From Saccharopolyspora endophytica (lineage in GTDB: Bacteria; Actinomycetota; Actinomycetes; Mycobacteriales; Pseudonocardiaceae), in NCBI RefSeq assembly GCF_018070075.1, contig NZ_JAGPXE010000008.1, positions 248,001-312,000 of the forward strand: DNA of 64,000 nucleotides. Direction: 5' to 3'. Under the pieces are notes generated by a model. The model was not told where the DNA came from. It was given only the letters and a program-made list of their open reading frames with translations, and ran no database searches. Shown in pieces: positions 1 to 7,629 of the stretch. The number at the start of each line of letters is the position of its first letter. Within the stretch, counting starts at the first letter, position 1. The position numbers and the translations under genes were made by a program.

Positions 1-30
1 CGCCCCTCCTCAGCACGTATTGTCGCGATC

Positions 31-2139
31 GTGACCGACGTTCGAACCCCCTTGAGCTATCCCGCCACCGCGCGCGAAGAGATCGCGGAGACCCTGCACG
101 GCCGCGAGGTCGCCGACCCGTACCGGTGGCTGGAGGACGCCTCCTCGCCGAGCACCGAGGCGTGGTCGGAGGCTCAGAACGAGCTCGCCCGCACCTGGCT
201 CGACGCGCTGCCCGGCCGCGAGTCGGTCGCCGAGCGGATGCGGTCGCTGCTGGCGGCGGGCGCGGTGGGCGCTCCCCTGTGGCGCGCGGGACGCGCGTTC
301 TTCACGCGCCGCGAACCCGGCCAGGAGTTCGGCGTGCTGCACGTGCGCGAGGCCGACGGCACCGAGCGGGTGCTGCTGGACGTCACCGAGCTCGACCCGT
401 CGGGGCTGACGACGCTGGACAGCTGGGTGCCGAGCCTGGAGGGCGACCTGCTGGCCTACCAGATCTCGGTGGGCGGCGACGAGGAGTCGCTGCTGCACGT
501 CATGGACGTGGCCACCGGTGAGCTGCTCGAAGGGCCGATCGACCGCTGCCGCTACTCGACGATCTCCTGGATGCCCGGCGGCGAGGAGTTCTTCTACGTC
601 CGCCGGCTGTCGCCGGAGCTGGTGCCCGAGGGCGAGGAGCAGTTCCACCGCCGCGTGTGGCGGCACCGCGTGGGCACCGATCCCGAGCAGGACGTGCTGG
701 TGCACGGCACGGGCCTGGACCACACCTTCTACTACGGCACGCACGTCTCCCGGGACGGACGCTGGCTGATCATCGAGGGCAGCATGGGCACCGCCCGCCG
801 CGACTCGGTGTGGATCGCGGACCTCTCCGACGGCGCCGAGGCCCCGAGCTTGCGGCAGATCGTGGACACCACCGACGGCTACCGGGTCGGCGCCTGGGTG
901 GAGCGCGACGGCCGGCTGTACGTGATGACCACGAAGGACGCCCCGCGCTGGCGGCTGTGCGTGGCCGATCCCACGGCCCCGGAACCGGAGAACTGGACCG
1001 AGCTGATCGCCGAGGAGCCCGATTCGGTGCTCGACGCGGTCCGCTACTTCGACGGCGACCAGCCGAGCCTGGTGGTGCTGCGCACCCGGCACGCGGTCTC
1101 CGAGCTGACCTTGCACGACCCGGCCACGGGTGAGCGCACCGGTGGGATCACGTTGCCCGCGACGGGCCAGGTCACGGCCCTGACCACGGTCGACTCGGCC
1201 ACCGAGCGGCACCGCGACCGGTTGTGGATCGGCTGGACCGACTTCGCGACCCCGCCGTGCGTGCACGCCTACGACCGCAGCACCGGCGAGATGGCCTTGG
1301 AGACGAGCGCTCCGGGTGCGGTCGAGCTGCCCGAGGTGCACACCCGTCAGGTCACCTACCGGTCTGCCGACGGCACCGAGGTGCGGATGTTCGTGCTGGC
1401 GCCGGTCGCCGAGCCGGACCACCCGCGCCCGGTGTTCCTGACCGGCTACGGCGGGTTCTCGCTGTCCCGCGAGCCCGGCTACATGCCGTCGGCGCTGACC
1501 TGGGTGGCGGCCGGTGGCGTGTGGGCGCTGCCGTCGCTGCGCGGTGGCGGCGAGGAGGGCGAGGAGTGGCACGTCGCCGGGATGCGCGAGCAGAAGCAGC
1601 ACACCTTCGACGACTTCCACGCCGCCGCCGAGCACCTCATCGACCAGGGCTGGACGACCTCGGACCAGGTGGCGATCTCGGGCGGCTCCAACGGCGGTCT
1701 GCTGGTCGGCGCGGCGCTGACGCAGCGGCCGGAGCTGTACCGGGCGGTGGTGTGCTCGGCCCCGCTGCTGGACATGGTGCGCTACGAGCGGTTCCTGCTC
1801 GGCCGGACCTGGAACGACGAGTACGGCACGGCCGATGATCCGGAGGAGCTGGGCTGGCTGCTGTCCTACTCGCCGTACCACAACGTGACCGAGCACACGG
1901 CCTATCCGTCGGTGCTGTTCACGGTCTTCGAGTCCGACTCGCGCGTAGACCCCAACCACGCTCGCAAGATGTGCGCGGCGCTGCAGCACGCGACCAGTTC
2001 GGACCCGGACAAAAGGCCCATTCTGATCCGCCGCGAGACCGAGGTGGGACACGCCGCCCGTTCCGTGTCACGTACCGTGGGGCTGACGACCGACCAGCTC
2101 ACCTTCCTCGCGGAGGCAACCGGTCTCGTGTTGGACTGA
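31..2139 (+). CDS. Prolyl oligopeptidase family (S9A) serine peptidase
   Basis: A 702-residue cytoplasmic-type peptidase predicted to cleave short peptides after proline. The N-terminal two thirds fits the beta-propeller gate (it begins with the family-typical segment around DPYRWLED near residue 33), and the C-terminal third is the alpha/beta-hydrolase domain. The nucleophile is Ser553 in GGSNGG, followed by Asp636 in SDSRVDP and His674 in VGHAA, so the triad is complete. The start is a GTG; no signal peptide is visible. The length matches S9A enzymes (about 690-720). A dyad-rich hairpin lies 3' of the stop. No functional link to its neighbours is evident. Family call is secure; natural substrate is unknown. 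Confidence 0.95.
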   Translation: MTDVRTPLSYPATAREEIAETLHGREVADPYRWLEDASSPSTEAWSEAQNELARTWLDALPGRESVAERMRSLLAAGAVGAPLWRAGRAFFTRREPGQEFGVLHVREADGTERVLLDVTELDPSGLTTLDSWVPSLEGDLLAYQISVGGDEESLLHVMDVATGELLEGPIDRCRYSTISWMPGGEEFFYVRRLSPELVPEGEEQFHRRVWRHRVGTDPEQDVLVHGTGLDHTFYYGTHVSRDGRWLIIEGSMGTARRDSVWIADLSDGAEAPSLRQIVDTTDGYRVGAWVERDGRLYVMTTKDAPRWRLCVADPTAPEPENWTELIAEEPDSVLDAVRYFDGDQPSLVVLRTRHAVSELTLHDPATGERTGGITLPATGQVTALTTVDSATERHRDRLWIGWTDFATPPCVHAYDRSTGEMALETSAPGAVELPEVHTRQVTYRSADGTEVRMFVLAPVAEPDHPRPVFLTGYGGFSLSREPGYMPSALTWVAAGGVWALPSLRGGGEEGEEWHVAGMREQKQHTFDDFHAAAEHLIDQGWTTSDQVAISGGSNGGLLVGAALTQRPELYRAVVCSAPLLDMVRYERFLLGRTWNDEYGTADDPEELGWLLSYSPYHNVTEHTAYPSVLFTVFESDSRVDPNHARKMCAALQHATSSDPDKRPILIRRETEVGHAARSVSRTVGLTTDQLTFLAEATGLVLD

Positions 2140-2160
2140 GCCCCGAACTCGGTTCCGGCC

Positions 2161-2214
2161 GACCGGTTTTCGATCATCGTGCGCGGCGGGGCGCGCACGA
2201 CGCTCGGGCCGGTC
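2161..2214 (+). terminator. Hairpin 3' of the oligopeptidase gene
   Basis: An 8-bp perfect inverted repeat (TCGTGCGC at 2177-2184 with GCGCACGA at 2193-2200) sits inside outer arms GACCGG/CCGGTC (2161-2166 and 2209-2214). It lies 22 bp after the oligopeptidase stop and has no U tract, which is usual for actinomycete terminators. Function is inferred from position. Confidence 0.45.
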
Positions 2215-2276
2215 GGTAGCCGACGCCTCACGGCGCGACCCCACGAACGACAGCCCATGGAGAAACCCCCGTACCC

Positions 2277-3260
2277 ATGAATCTGCCGCTTTTATCCCAG
2301 CCGCCGACGTGCGACCCGACCGAACGCTGGTGCCAGGCGGTCTTCGACTGGACCCAGAACGCGTGGCTGGCGTCCTACGCGGACCTGCTCATCGCCAAGC
2401 CCCTGCAGATCGTGCTGGTGCTGGTCATAGCCTTCGTCGTGCGTTGGCTGCTGCACCGGACGATCAACCGCCTCACCCGCGGCAACGGCAAGCCCCCGAA
2501 GTTGCTCTCGCCGCTGCGCGAGCGCCGCGGTGACAGCCTCACCTACGAGCTGCTCTCCGAGCGGCGCAGGCAGCGCGCCAAGACCATCGGCTCGGTCCTG
2601 AAGTCGCTGACCTCGTTCCTGATCTTCGGCCTGGCCGTCATCTACGTCCTGCAGGTGCTGGGCGTGCAGATCGCCCCGGTGCTGGCCTCGGCCGGTGTGC
2701 TGGGTGTGGCCGTCGCCTTCGGTGCCCAGAACCTCGTGCGGGACTTCCTGTCCGGCATGTTCATGATGGTCGAGGACCAGTACGGCGTCGGTGACGTCGT
2801 CGACCTGGGCGAGGCCAGCGGTTCGGTCGAGGCGGTGGGCCTGCGGGTCACCACGCTGCGCGACATCAACGGCACCGTCTGGTACGTCCGCAACGGCGAG
2901 ATCCTGCGCGTGGGCAACTCGTCGCAGGGCTTCGCGGTCGCGGTCGTGGACTTCCCGATCTCGCACAACTCCGACGTGCAGAAGGCCATCGAGGTCGCGG
3001 GCAAGGTCGCCACGGACGCCACGTCCAAGGAGCCGCTGTCCAACGACGTCCTGGAGCCGCCGGAGATGCTGGGCGTCGACCAGATCACCTCGGACACGGT
3101 GACCCTGCGGCTGACGGTGAAGGTCCGCCCCGGCCGCCAGTGGGCGGTCCAGCGCAGGCTCCGCGTGGAGGTCAAGCGGGCCTACGACGACTCGGCCATC
3201 GAGCCGCCGTACCCCAGCGGCCGCCCGCTTCCCCCCGACACCGTCTCCACGACGAGCTGA
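2277..3260 (+). CDS. MscS-family mechanosensitive ion channel
   Basis: A 327-residue small-conductance mechanosensitive channel homologue that would release solutes on hypo-osmotic shock. Hydrophobic helices are visible at about residues 36-60, 105-125 and 128-150; the last is the Gly/Ala-rich pore helix (AGVLGVAVAFGAQ) followed by the conserved NLVRDFLSGMFMM stretch and the beta domain entry VGDVVDLG. The C-terminal half fits the soluble MscS vestibule. The start is ATG at 2277. It ends just before a strong hairpin, so it is probably a single-gene transcript. Family certain; gating properties cannot be judged. Confidence 0.93.
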   Translation: MNLPLLSQPPTCDPTERWCQAVFDWTQNAWLASYADLLIAKPLQIVLVLVIAFVVRWLLHRTINRLTRGNGKPPKLLSPLRERRGDSLTYELLSERRRQRAKTIGSVLKSLTSFLIFGLAVIYVLQVLGVQIAPVLASAGVLGVAVAFGAQNLVRDFLSGMFMMVEDQYGVGDVVDLGEASGSVEAVGLRVTTLRDINGTVWYVRNGEILRVGNSSQGFAVAVVDFPISHNSDVQKAIEVAGKVATDATSKEPLSNDVLEPPEMLGVDQITSDTVTLRLTVKVRPGRQWAVQRRLRVEVKRAYDDSAIEPPYPSGRPLPPDTVSTTS

Positions 3261-3266
3261 CCAGCA

Positions 3267-3302
3267 GGATCCCCCGCGCCGAACCAATCGGCCGGGGGAT
3301 CC
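3267..3302 (+). terminator. Rho-independent-like terminator after the MscS gene
   Basis: A perfect 10-bp stem (GGATCCCCCG at 3267-3276 with CGGGGGATCC at 3293-3302) carries an inner 5-bp stem (GCCGA/TCGGC) with a single-base bulge. It starts 6 bp after the stop codon. A short T-containing tract (TATCTATTC) follows. Confidence 0.75.
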
Positions 3303-3401
3303 GTATCTATTCAGGGCGTGCGGTTCCCGCCGCGCGGCAGCGACGGATCGCGTCCGACCGACCACTGAAACCGGCGAAGCACCACCTGAGAGGATGGAAG
3401 T

Positions 3402-3785
3402 GTGACTTCCGTGGAGAGTTTCTACGAGCAGGTCGGCGGCGAAGCCACCTTCCACCAGATCGTCGCCCGCTTCTACGAAGAGGTGGCCAAGGACGAGCTG
3501 CTGCGCCCGCTCTACCCCGAGGAAGACCTCGGGCCCGCCGAGGAGCGGCTGCGGCTGTTCCTGATGCAGTACTGGGGCGGCCCGCACACCTACTCCGACC
3601 AGCGCGGACACCCCCGCCTGCGGATGCGGCACGCGCCGTTCAAGATCGGTCCGGCCGAGCGCGACGCCTGGCTGCGCTGCATGCGCATCGCCGTGGACGA
3701 GGCCAAGTTGAAGCCCGAACACCGCGACCAGCTCTGGCAGTACCTGGAGATGGCCGCCAACAGCATGATCAACTCGTGGTTCTGA
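3402..3785 (+). CDS. glbO: Group II truncated hemoglobin (GlbO/TrHbO type)
   Basis: A 127-residue heme protein for O2 binding or NO/peroxide detoxification. The sequence follows the mycobacterial GlbO pattern closely: the RPLYPE segment near residue 35, QYWGGP at 56-61 (containing the CD1 tyrosine), the proximal histidine in LRMRHAPF (His77), and the group II/I-type G8 tryptophan in DAWLRCM (Trp90). The start is a GTG preceded by AGAGGATGGAAG. In many actinobacteria glbO sits next to an amylase-like gene, as here, but no biochemical reason is known to me. Confidence in the family is very high. Confidence 0.95.
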   Translation: MTSVESFYEQVGGEATFHQIVARFYEEVAKDELLRPLYPEEDLGPAEERLRLFLMQYWGGPHTYSDQRGHPRLRMRHAPFKIGPAERDAWLRCMRIAVDEAKLKPEHRDQLWQYLEMAANSMINSWF

Positions 3786-3820
3786 CCGGCGGACCCGATC
3801 TAGGAGCGAAGGACCTGGTG

Positions 3821-4882
3821 ATGCAGCAGGTGGGCACGCAGGATTACCTCGGTGAGCGACCGTGGTGGTTCGACGCGGTGTGCTACCAGATCGACGTCGG
3901 CGCGTTCGCCGACGCCGACGGTGACGGAGTCGGCGACCTCGACGGGATTCGCGGCAGGCTCGGTTACCTGGAGCTGCTGGGCGTGGACGTGATCGTGCTG
4001 GCGGGTATGGCCGGTTCGGATCCGGCCTCCCCCGCCCTGGCCCGCTTGCTGGGCGAGGCGCGCGGCAACGGGTTGCGGGTGCTGCTGGCGATCGACGTCG
4101 ACCCCTCGCGCACCGACCCCGGTCCGGTGCTGCGCCCGTGGCTGGACAACGGGATCGACGGCTTCCACCTGGCCCCGCGCAACGACCCGGCGGACGCGGT
4201 CGGCGCGGTGCTCGCCGACTACCCGGGCCGGATCGTGATCGGCAGCGGCACCGGCAACTGGCAGCTGCTGTTCGGCCTGGGCCTGGCGGTGGCGGGGTTC
4301 TCCGCGGACGCGGTGCGCAAGGCGATCACGACGGTGCTGGAGTCCCGCGGCCCGCGTCCGGCGTGGGCGATGGCCAGCCGGGACAGCACGCGCATCCGCG
4401 ACCACGCGGCGTTGACGCCGGTGCGCGCGATGGCGCTGGTGCAGCTGGCGCTGCCGGGAGCGGTGTGCCTGCGGCACGGCGAAGAACTGGGCCTGCCGGG
4501 AACCGAGCGGATCCGGATGCCCTGGGAGGGCCTCATGCGGCCCTTCGGGTTCTCGGCGGCGCGGGCCGACTGGTCGTCGATCCCCCACGACTGGGTCCAC
4601 TTCACCGTCGAGGCGCAGCTGGAGGACGAGGAGTCCACGCTGTCGCTGTACCGGCACGCCATGGAGATGCGGGCGACGCACCCGGCGTTCACCGGAGACG
4701 ACGTGGAGTGGTTCGGCGCCCCGGAGGACTGCTTCGCGTTCCGCCGCGTCGGCAGCAGCCTGATCTGCGCGCTGAACACCTCGGCGGAGCCGGTTCCGCT
4801 GCCGCCCGGTGAGGTGCTGCTGAGCTCTCGGCCGCTGGTCGCGGGCGAGTTGCCGCCGGGCAGCGCCGCCTGGCTGGTGTGA
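3821..4882 (+). CDS. Alpha-amylase-like (GH13) protein lacking catalytic acids, probable pseudoenzyme
   Basis: A 353-residue protein shaped like a shortened trehalose synthase/GH13 enzyme: it opens with WWFDAVCYQIDVGAF and DGDGVGDLDGIRGRLGYL, the usual GH13 N-terminus, and ends with a C-terminal beta domain. The catalytic positions are degraded: in region II (GFHLAP, residues 114-119) the nucleophile Asp is Ala118 and the partner Arg is His116; in region III (VIGSG) the acid/base Glu is Ser142; in region IV the NHD motif reads SRD (Asp188 kept); region I has lost its NH pair. I infer it does not hydrolyse glucans and may bind sugar or another protein. The start is ATG 3821, or GTG 3818, behind TAGGAGCGAAGGA; the longer open frame upstream is out-of-gene read-through over the globin. 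It follows the globin by 35 bp, so the two are probably co-transcribed. Confidence 0.85.
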   Translation: MQQVGTQDYLGERPWWFDAVCYQIDVGAFADADGDGVGDLDGIRGRLGYLELLGVDVIVLAGMAGSDPASPALARLLGEARGNGLRVLLAIDVDPSRTDPGPVLRPWLDNGIDGFHLAPRNDPADAVGAVLADYPGRIVIGSGTGNWQLLFGLGLAVAGFSADAVRKAITTVLESRGPRPAWAMASRDSTRIRDHAALTPVRAMALVQLALPGAVCLRHGEELGLPGTERIRMPWEGLMRPFGFSAARADWSSIPHDWVHFTVEAQLEDEESTLSLYRHAMEMRATHPAFTGDDVEWFGAPEDCFAFRRVGSSLICALNTSAEPVPLPPGEVLLSSRPLVAGELPPGSAAWLV

Positions 4883-4971
4883 GCGGGACCTCGCCAACGC
4901 GGGCAGGCTCCCGGGGGCGTCGAGGCGGTCGGTAGATTTCCGCTCAACGTCCCCGACCTCAAGTGGATGTC

Positions 4972-6264
4972 ATGACTGCTGTTGCGCCCGAACGGACTTC
5001 ACCTCGGGCGCGGCGAGCTACCGGAAAACCGGGCCGCCTGGTCGGCGTGGACGTCGCCCGCTTCGTGGCGGTGTTCGGCATGTTCTGCATCCACTTCGGC
5101 GTGCCTTTCGCGGGCGGCTGGCCCGAGGTGTGGCTGGCGCAGTTCTTCTCCGGCCGGTCGACCGCGCTGTTCACGTTCCTGGCCGGGGTGTCGCTGGCCC
5201 TGATGACCGGGCGGTCGACGCCGCCGACGGGCCAGGCTCTGCGCGACGCGAGCCGGCGGGTGGCGGTGCGGGCGGCCGTGCTGCTGGTGCTCGGCCTGGC
5301 GCTGGCGAAGGCGACCGAGGCGACCGGCTTCCTGCTGACCGTGATCATCCCGTTCTACGGCTTGTACTTCCTGCTGGCGGTGCCGTTCCTGCGGCTTCGG
5401 GCGCGCGGCTTGATCATCGCGGCGTCGGTGAGCGCGGCGCTGGGGCCGCAGCTGTCGTTCGTGCTGCGCGGCTGGAACGCCGCCGACACGCCCATGTCGG
5501 GTCTGGTGTCGCTGGTCAACAGCGTCGACCCCGGGCACCTGATCGCCGAAGAGGGCATCTTCGACCTGCTGCTGTTCGGGTTCTACCCCGCCGCGTCCTA
5601 CCTGCCGCTGGTGCTGGCGGGGCTGGCGGTCGGGCGGATGGACCTGACCTCCGCGCGGGTCCGGCTGCGGATCGGCCTGTTCGGACTCGTGATGTCGCTG
5701 ATCGGCTACCAGGTGTCGTTCCAGCTGGTGCCGATCGGCCCGCCGAACCCCGTGGAAGGCACGATCCCGGTCGGGCACCCGGAGTGGCTGCTCGCCGCCA
5801 ACGCGCATAGCGGGACGACCTTCGAACTGCTCGGGTCGGGCGGGATCGCGCTGGTCATCCTGGTCGTCTGCCTGGAGCTGGCGGACCGGACCGGGCGTGC
5901 GCTGACGCCGCTGGCCAAGGCCGGTTCGATGGCGCTGACGCTGTACGCGGCGCACGCGCTGGCGCTGGCCTGGCAGATCGTCACCGGCGGCTGGCCGCTG
6001 AGCGGCGTCCCGGAGAACCTCGCCCACCTCGCCAGCATGGGTCCGGCGCTGCCGCTGGACGACCCGAACATGCCGTGGTTCCCGCGCGACGGTCAGCAGC
6101 CGACGGGGCTCGTGGCGTTCGTGAACACCTTCATGCCGGAGGTGTTCCTGGTCTTCACGTTCACCTTCACCTACACCTGGCGCCACTTCTTCCGCCGAGG
6201 CCCCCTCGAAGCCCTCGTCAGCGACATCGTCCGCTGGTCCACCACACCCCGCCACACCCCCTGA
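4972..6264 (+). CDS. Multi-pass membrane protein, HGSNAT/DUF418-like acyltransferase family
   Basis: A roughly 430-residue integral membrane protein with about ten hydrophobic segments. The N-terminus (GRLVGVDVARFVAVFGMFCIHFG-type segment near residues 20-45, shown here in shortened form) is the hallmark of heparan-alpha-glucosaminide acetyltransferase-like proteins, and the C-terminal part with SMALTLYAAHALAL resembles DUF418. The expected role is transfer of an acyl group to an envelope sugar or other acceptor across the membrane, but the substrate is unknown. ATG 4972 is preferred; GTG 4963 is an in-frame alternative and neither has a strong Shine-Dalgarno. It converges on the gene at 6505 with a repeat/terminator element between them. 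Confidence 0.8.
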   Translation: MTAVAPERTSPRARRATGKPGRLVGVDVARFVAVFGMFCIHFGVPFAGGWPEVWLAQFFSGRSTALFTFLAGVSLALMTGRSTPPTGQALRDASRRVAVRAAVLLVLGLALAKATEATGFLLTVIIPFYGLYFLLAVPFLRLRARGLIIAASVSAALGPQLSFVLRGWNAADTPMSGLVSLVNSVDPGHLIAEEGIFDLLLFGFYPAASYLPLVLAGLAVGRMDLTSARVRLRIGLFGLVMSLIGYQVSFQLVPIGPPNPVEGTIPVGHPEWLLAANAHSGTTFELLGSGGIALVILVVCLELADRTGRALTPLAKAGSMALTLYAAHALALAWQIVTGGWPLSGVPENLAHLASMGPALPLDDPNMPWFPRDGQQPTGLVAFVNTFMPEVFLVFTFTFTYTWRHFFRRGPLEALVSDIVRWSTTPRHTP

Positions 6265-6314
6265 CCCGACCACACCGGCAACCACCCCCACCCTGAAACA
6301 CCACCCACCACCCC

Positions 6315-6461
6315 GAATACCGCCGTAATCGGGAACCCGAAAACTGCCGTAATCGGGAGCACGGCCCCCGAACACACGGAATACCGCCGTAATCGGGGGC
6401 CTGAAAACTGCCGTAATCGGGGGCATGGCCCTGGGCACGCGGAAAACCGCCGTGATCGGGG
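6315..6461. repeat. Tandem array of a 20-bp motif in 64-bp units
   Basis: Five direct copies of a motif of the form GAAWACYGCCGTRATCGGGR start at 6315, 6339, 6379, 6403 and 6442. Copies 1-2 and 3-4 form two tandem units of 64 bp (6315-6378 and 6379-6441, the second one base shorter), so a 64-bp block was duplicated. The fifth copy is the left arm of the terminator hairpin at 6442-6480. The array lies wholly between two convergent stops and codes for nothing convincing. Confidence 0.85.
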
Positions 6462-6480
6462 TCCGATCGCGGCGGTTTTC
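6442..6480. terminator. Bidirectional terminator hairpin formed from the last repeat copy
   Basis: GAAAACCGCCG (6442-6452) pairs perfectly with CGGCGGTTTTC (6470-6480), and the inner TGATCGG/CCGATCG adds seven more pairs (one wobble) around a 3-nt loop: an 18-bp stem. The A-rich left end and T-rich right end make it usable in both directions, fitting the convergent genes on either side. Confidence 0.85.
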
Positions 6481-6504
6481 GGGTGGTGGCTTCGTGGGGT
6501 GGGG

Positions 6505-7146
6505 TTAGAGGAGGAGCGGGAGGAGGGCGTGGCGGCGGCGGACCACCGCGCCGAAGCGGGAGTCCAGGCGCAGCCAGGAGTCGGTGGCGCTGACTCGGAC
6601 GATCTCCTCCTCCGCCGGGGTGTTGACGAGGAACCCCATGCCGGAGAGGACGAACAGGCAGCGCAGCGGGACCTTCACGTCGAGGCCGGAGCCCTGGACG
6701 GTGAAGACCTCCTGGTCCAGCAGCGACGCCGGGGGCGTGCCCTTCGGGCCCACGTTCTCCTTGGCGACGTCGATGCCGCGCTCCGCGACCTCGCCGACCA
6801 GGCGGGCCGGGAGGTCGTCGACGAGCTTCCAGCCGGTCGCCGGGGGCAGTTCCGAGCGCCACATGAGGTCCTTGGGCGCGCCCGGGTCCATCACGTCACC
6901 GCCGGCGACGGTCAGCGTGGCCAGCAGCTCGTTCCCGGAGACCGTCAGGTCGGCCGGGTCGACCGAGCCCTCCACCGAGCGGGTGGACAGCGCGTCGAAC
7001 GGGGTGGCCGCCCAGACGTCCATGCGGTCCGTGCCGGGGCGGTTGCGCATCCGGACCATGGACTGGTTGTCCAGCCGGACGGCGCGGGCGACGAAAGCGC
7101 CGAGGTCGTCGCGCTCGGTGCGGTCGGGCATGCGGAGCTCAGGCAC
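6505..7146 (-). CDS. Conserved actinobacterial protein of unknown function
   Basis: A 213-residue soluble protein with no signal peptide, membrane segment or motif that I recognise. It has a balanced, globular composition with a Leu-rich C-terminus (RRRHALLPLLL). It begins inside the end of the thioesterase gene (8-bp overlap), implying translational coupling with that gene. Conservation next to a thioesterase and glutamate dehydrogenase is something I recall for related actinomycetes, but this is weak support for a role. Ends just before the repeat/terminator element. Confidence 0.75.
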   Translation of the reverse strand: MPELRMPDRTERDDLGAFVARAVRLDNQSMVRMRNRPGTDRMDVWAATPFDALSTRSVEGSVDPADLTVSGNELLATLTVAGGDVMDPGAPKDLMWRSELPPATGWKLVDDLPARLVGEVAERGIDVAKENVGPKGTPPASLLDQEVFTVQGSGLDVKVPLRCLFVLSGMGFLVNTPAEEEIVRVSATDSWLRLDSRFGAVVRRRHALLPLLL

Positions 7147-7564
7147 GACCGGTCTCCAACTGCTCGGCGCGCCACTCCGACAGGAAGTCCCGCTCGTCGG
7201 TGGTCAGCCTGCGCGGCCGTCCGGCACGGAGGTCGTAGGGCACCATCAGCGTCTCGGCGGTGCACACGGCTTCCTGCGCGACCGCGGTGTAGTCGATGAC
7301 GAACGAGGCCGCCTTGAGCTCCCGCACCGACATCCGGACCTGCAACGACTTGGCCGCGTACATCAGCGGCGCGTGGTAGTCGATGACGATGCGGGCGACC
7401 ACCATGCCCTCGGCCATGCCCAGCAGGCCCTGCTTCTCCGCTTCGGTGAACAGCAGATCGGCTCGTGCCTCCTCCAGCAACGTGATCGTCCTGGCGTGGT
7501 TGACGTGGCCGAACGCGTCCATGTCGGACCAGCGCAGGGCTACCTCGGCTACGTACGCGCCCAC
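7139..7564 (-). CDS. Acyl-CoA thioesterase, 4-hydroxybenzoyl-CoA thioesterase-type hot-dog fold
   Basis: A 141-residue single hot-dog protein predicted to hydrolyse an acyl-CoA thioester. The family signature is at the N-terminus: VALRWSDMDAFGHVNHART, containing the catalytic Asp of DMDAFGHVN. I place the start at GTG 7564, which has AGAGGAAAGG upstream; an open frame continues to 7633 but would run through the strong terminator hairpin of the preceding gene, so the longer form is unlikely. Overlaps the downstream hypothetical gene by 8 bp. Substrate unknown. Confidence 0.88.
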   Translation of the reverse strand: MGAYVAEVALRWSDMDAFGHVNHARTITLLEEARADLLFTEAEKQGLLGMAEGMVVARIVIDYHAPLMYAAKSLQVRMSVRELKAASFVIDYTAVAQEAVCTAETLMVPYDLRAGRPRRLTTDERDFLSEWRAEQLETGRA

Positions 7565-7589
7565 TGGGCCTTTCCTCTCTGCCGTGTTC

Positions 7590-7624
7590 GTGGTGGGCGG
7601 GGGCTGCGAACCCCCACCCACCAC
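7590..7624 (-). terminator. Terminator hairpin after the glutamate dehydrogenase gene
   Basis: GTGGTGGG-c-GGGGG (7590-7603) pairs with CCCCC-a-CCCACCAC (7611-7624), 13 of 14 pairs, 7-nt loop. It begins 5 bp beyond the gdh stop on the minus strand and would separate gdh transcription from the thioesterase pair. Confidence 0.75.
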
Positions 7625-7629
7625 GATGG

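Noticed and set aside
10..2052. Long open frame antisense to the oligopeptidase gene
   Set aside because: High-GC mirror frame: Arg/Gly/His/Val-rich, no domain, and the opposite strand encodes a complete peptidase.
3140..3820. Upstream extension of the amylase-like gene
   Set aside because: The extension overlaps the MscS end, a terminator and the whole globin gene; GH13-like sequence begins only after 3821, where a ribosome site is present.
6315..6480. CRISPR array
   Set aside because: Motif copies are 20 bp, spaced at alternating 24 and about 40 bp because a 64-bp unit is duplicated; spacers are not unique and no cas gene is present.
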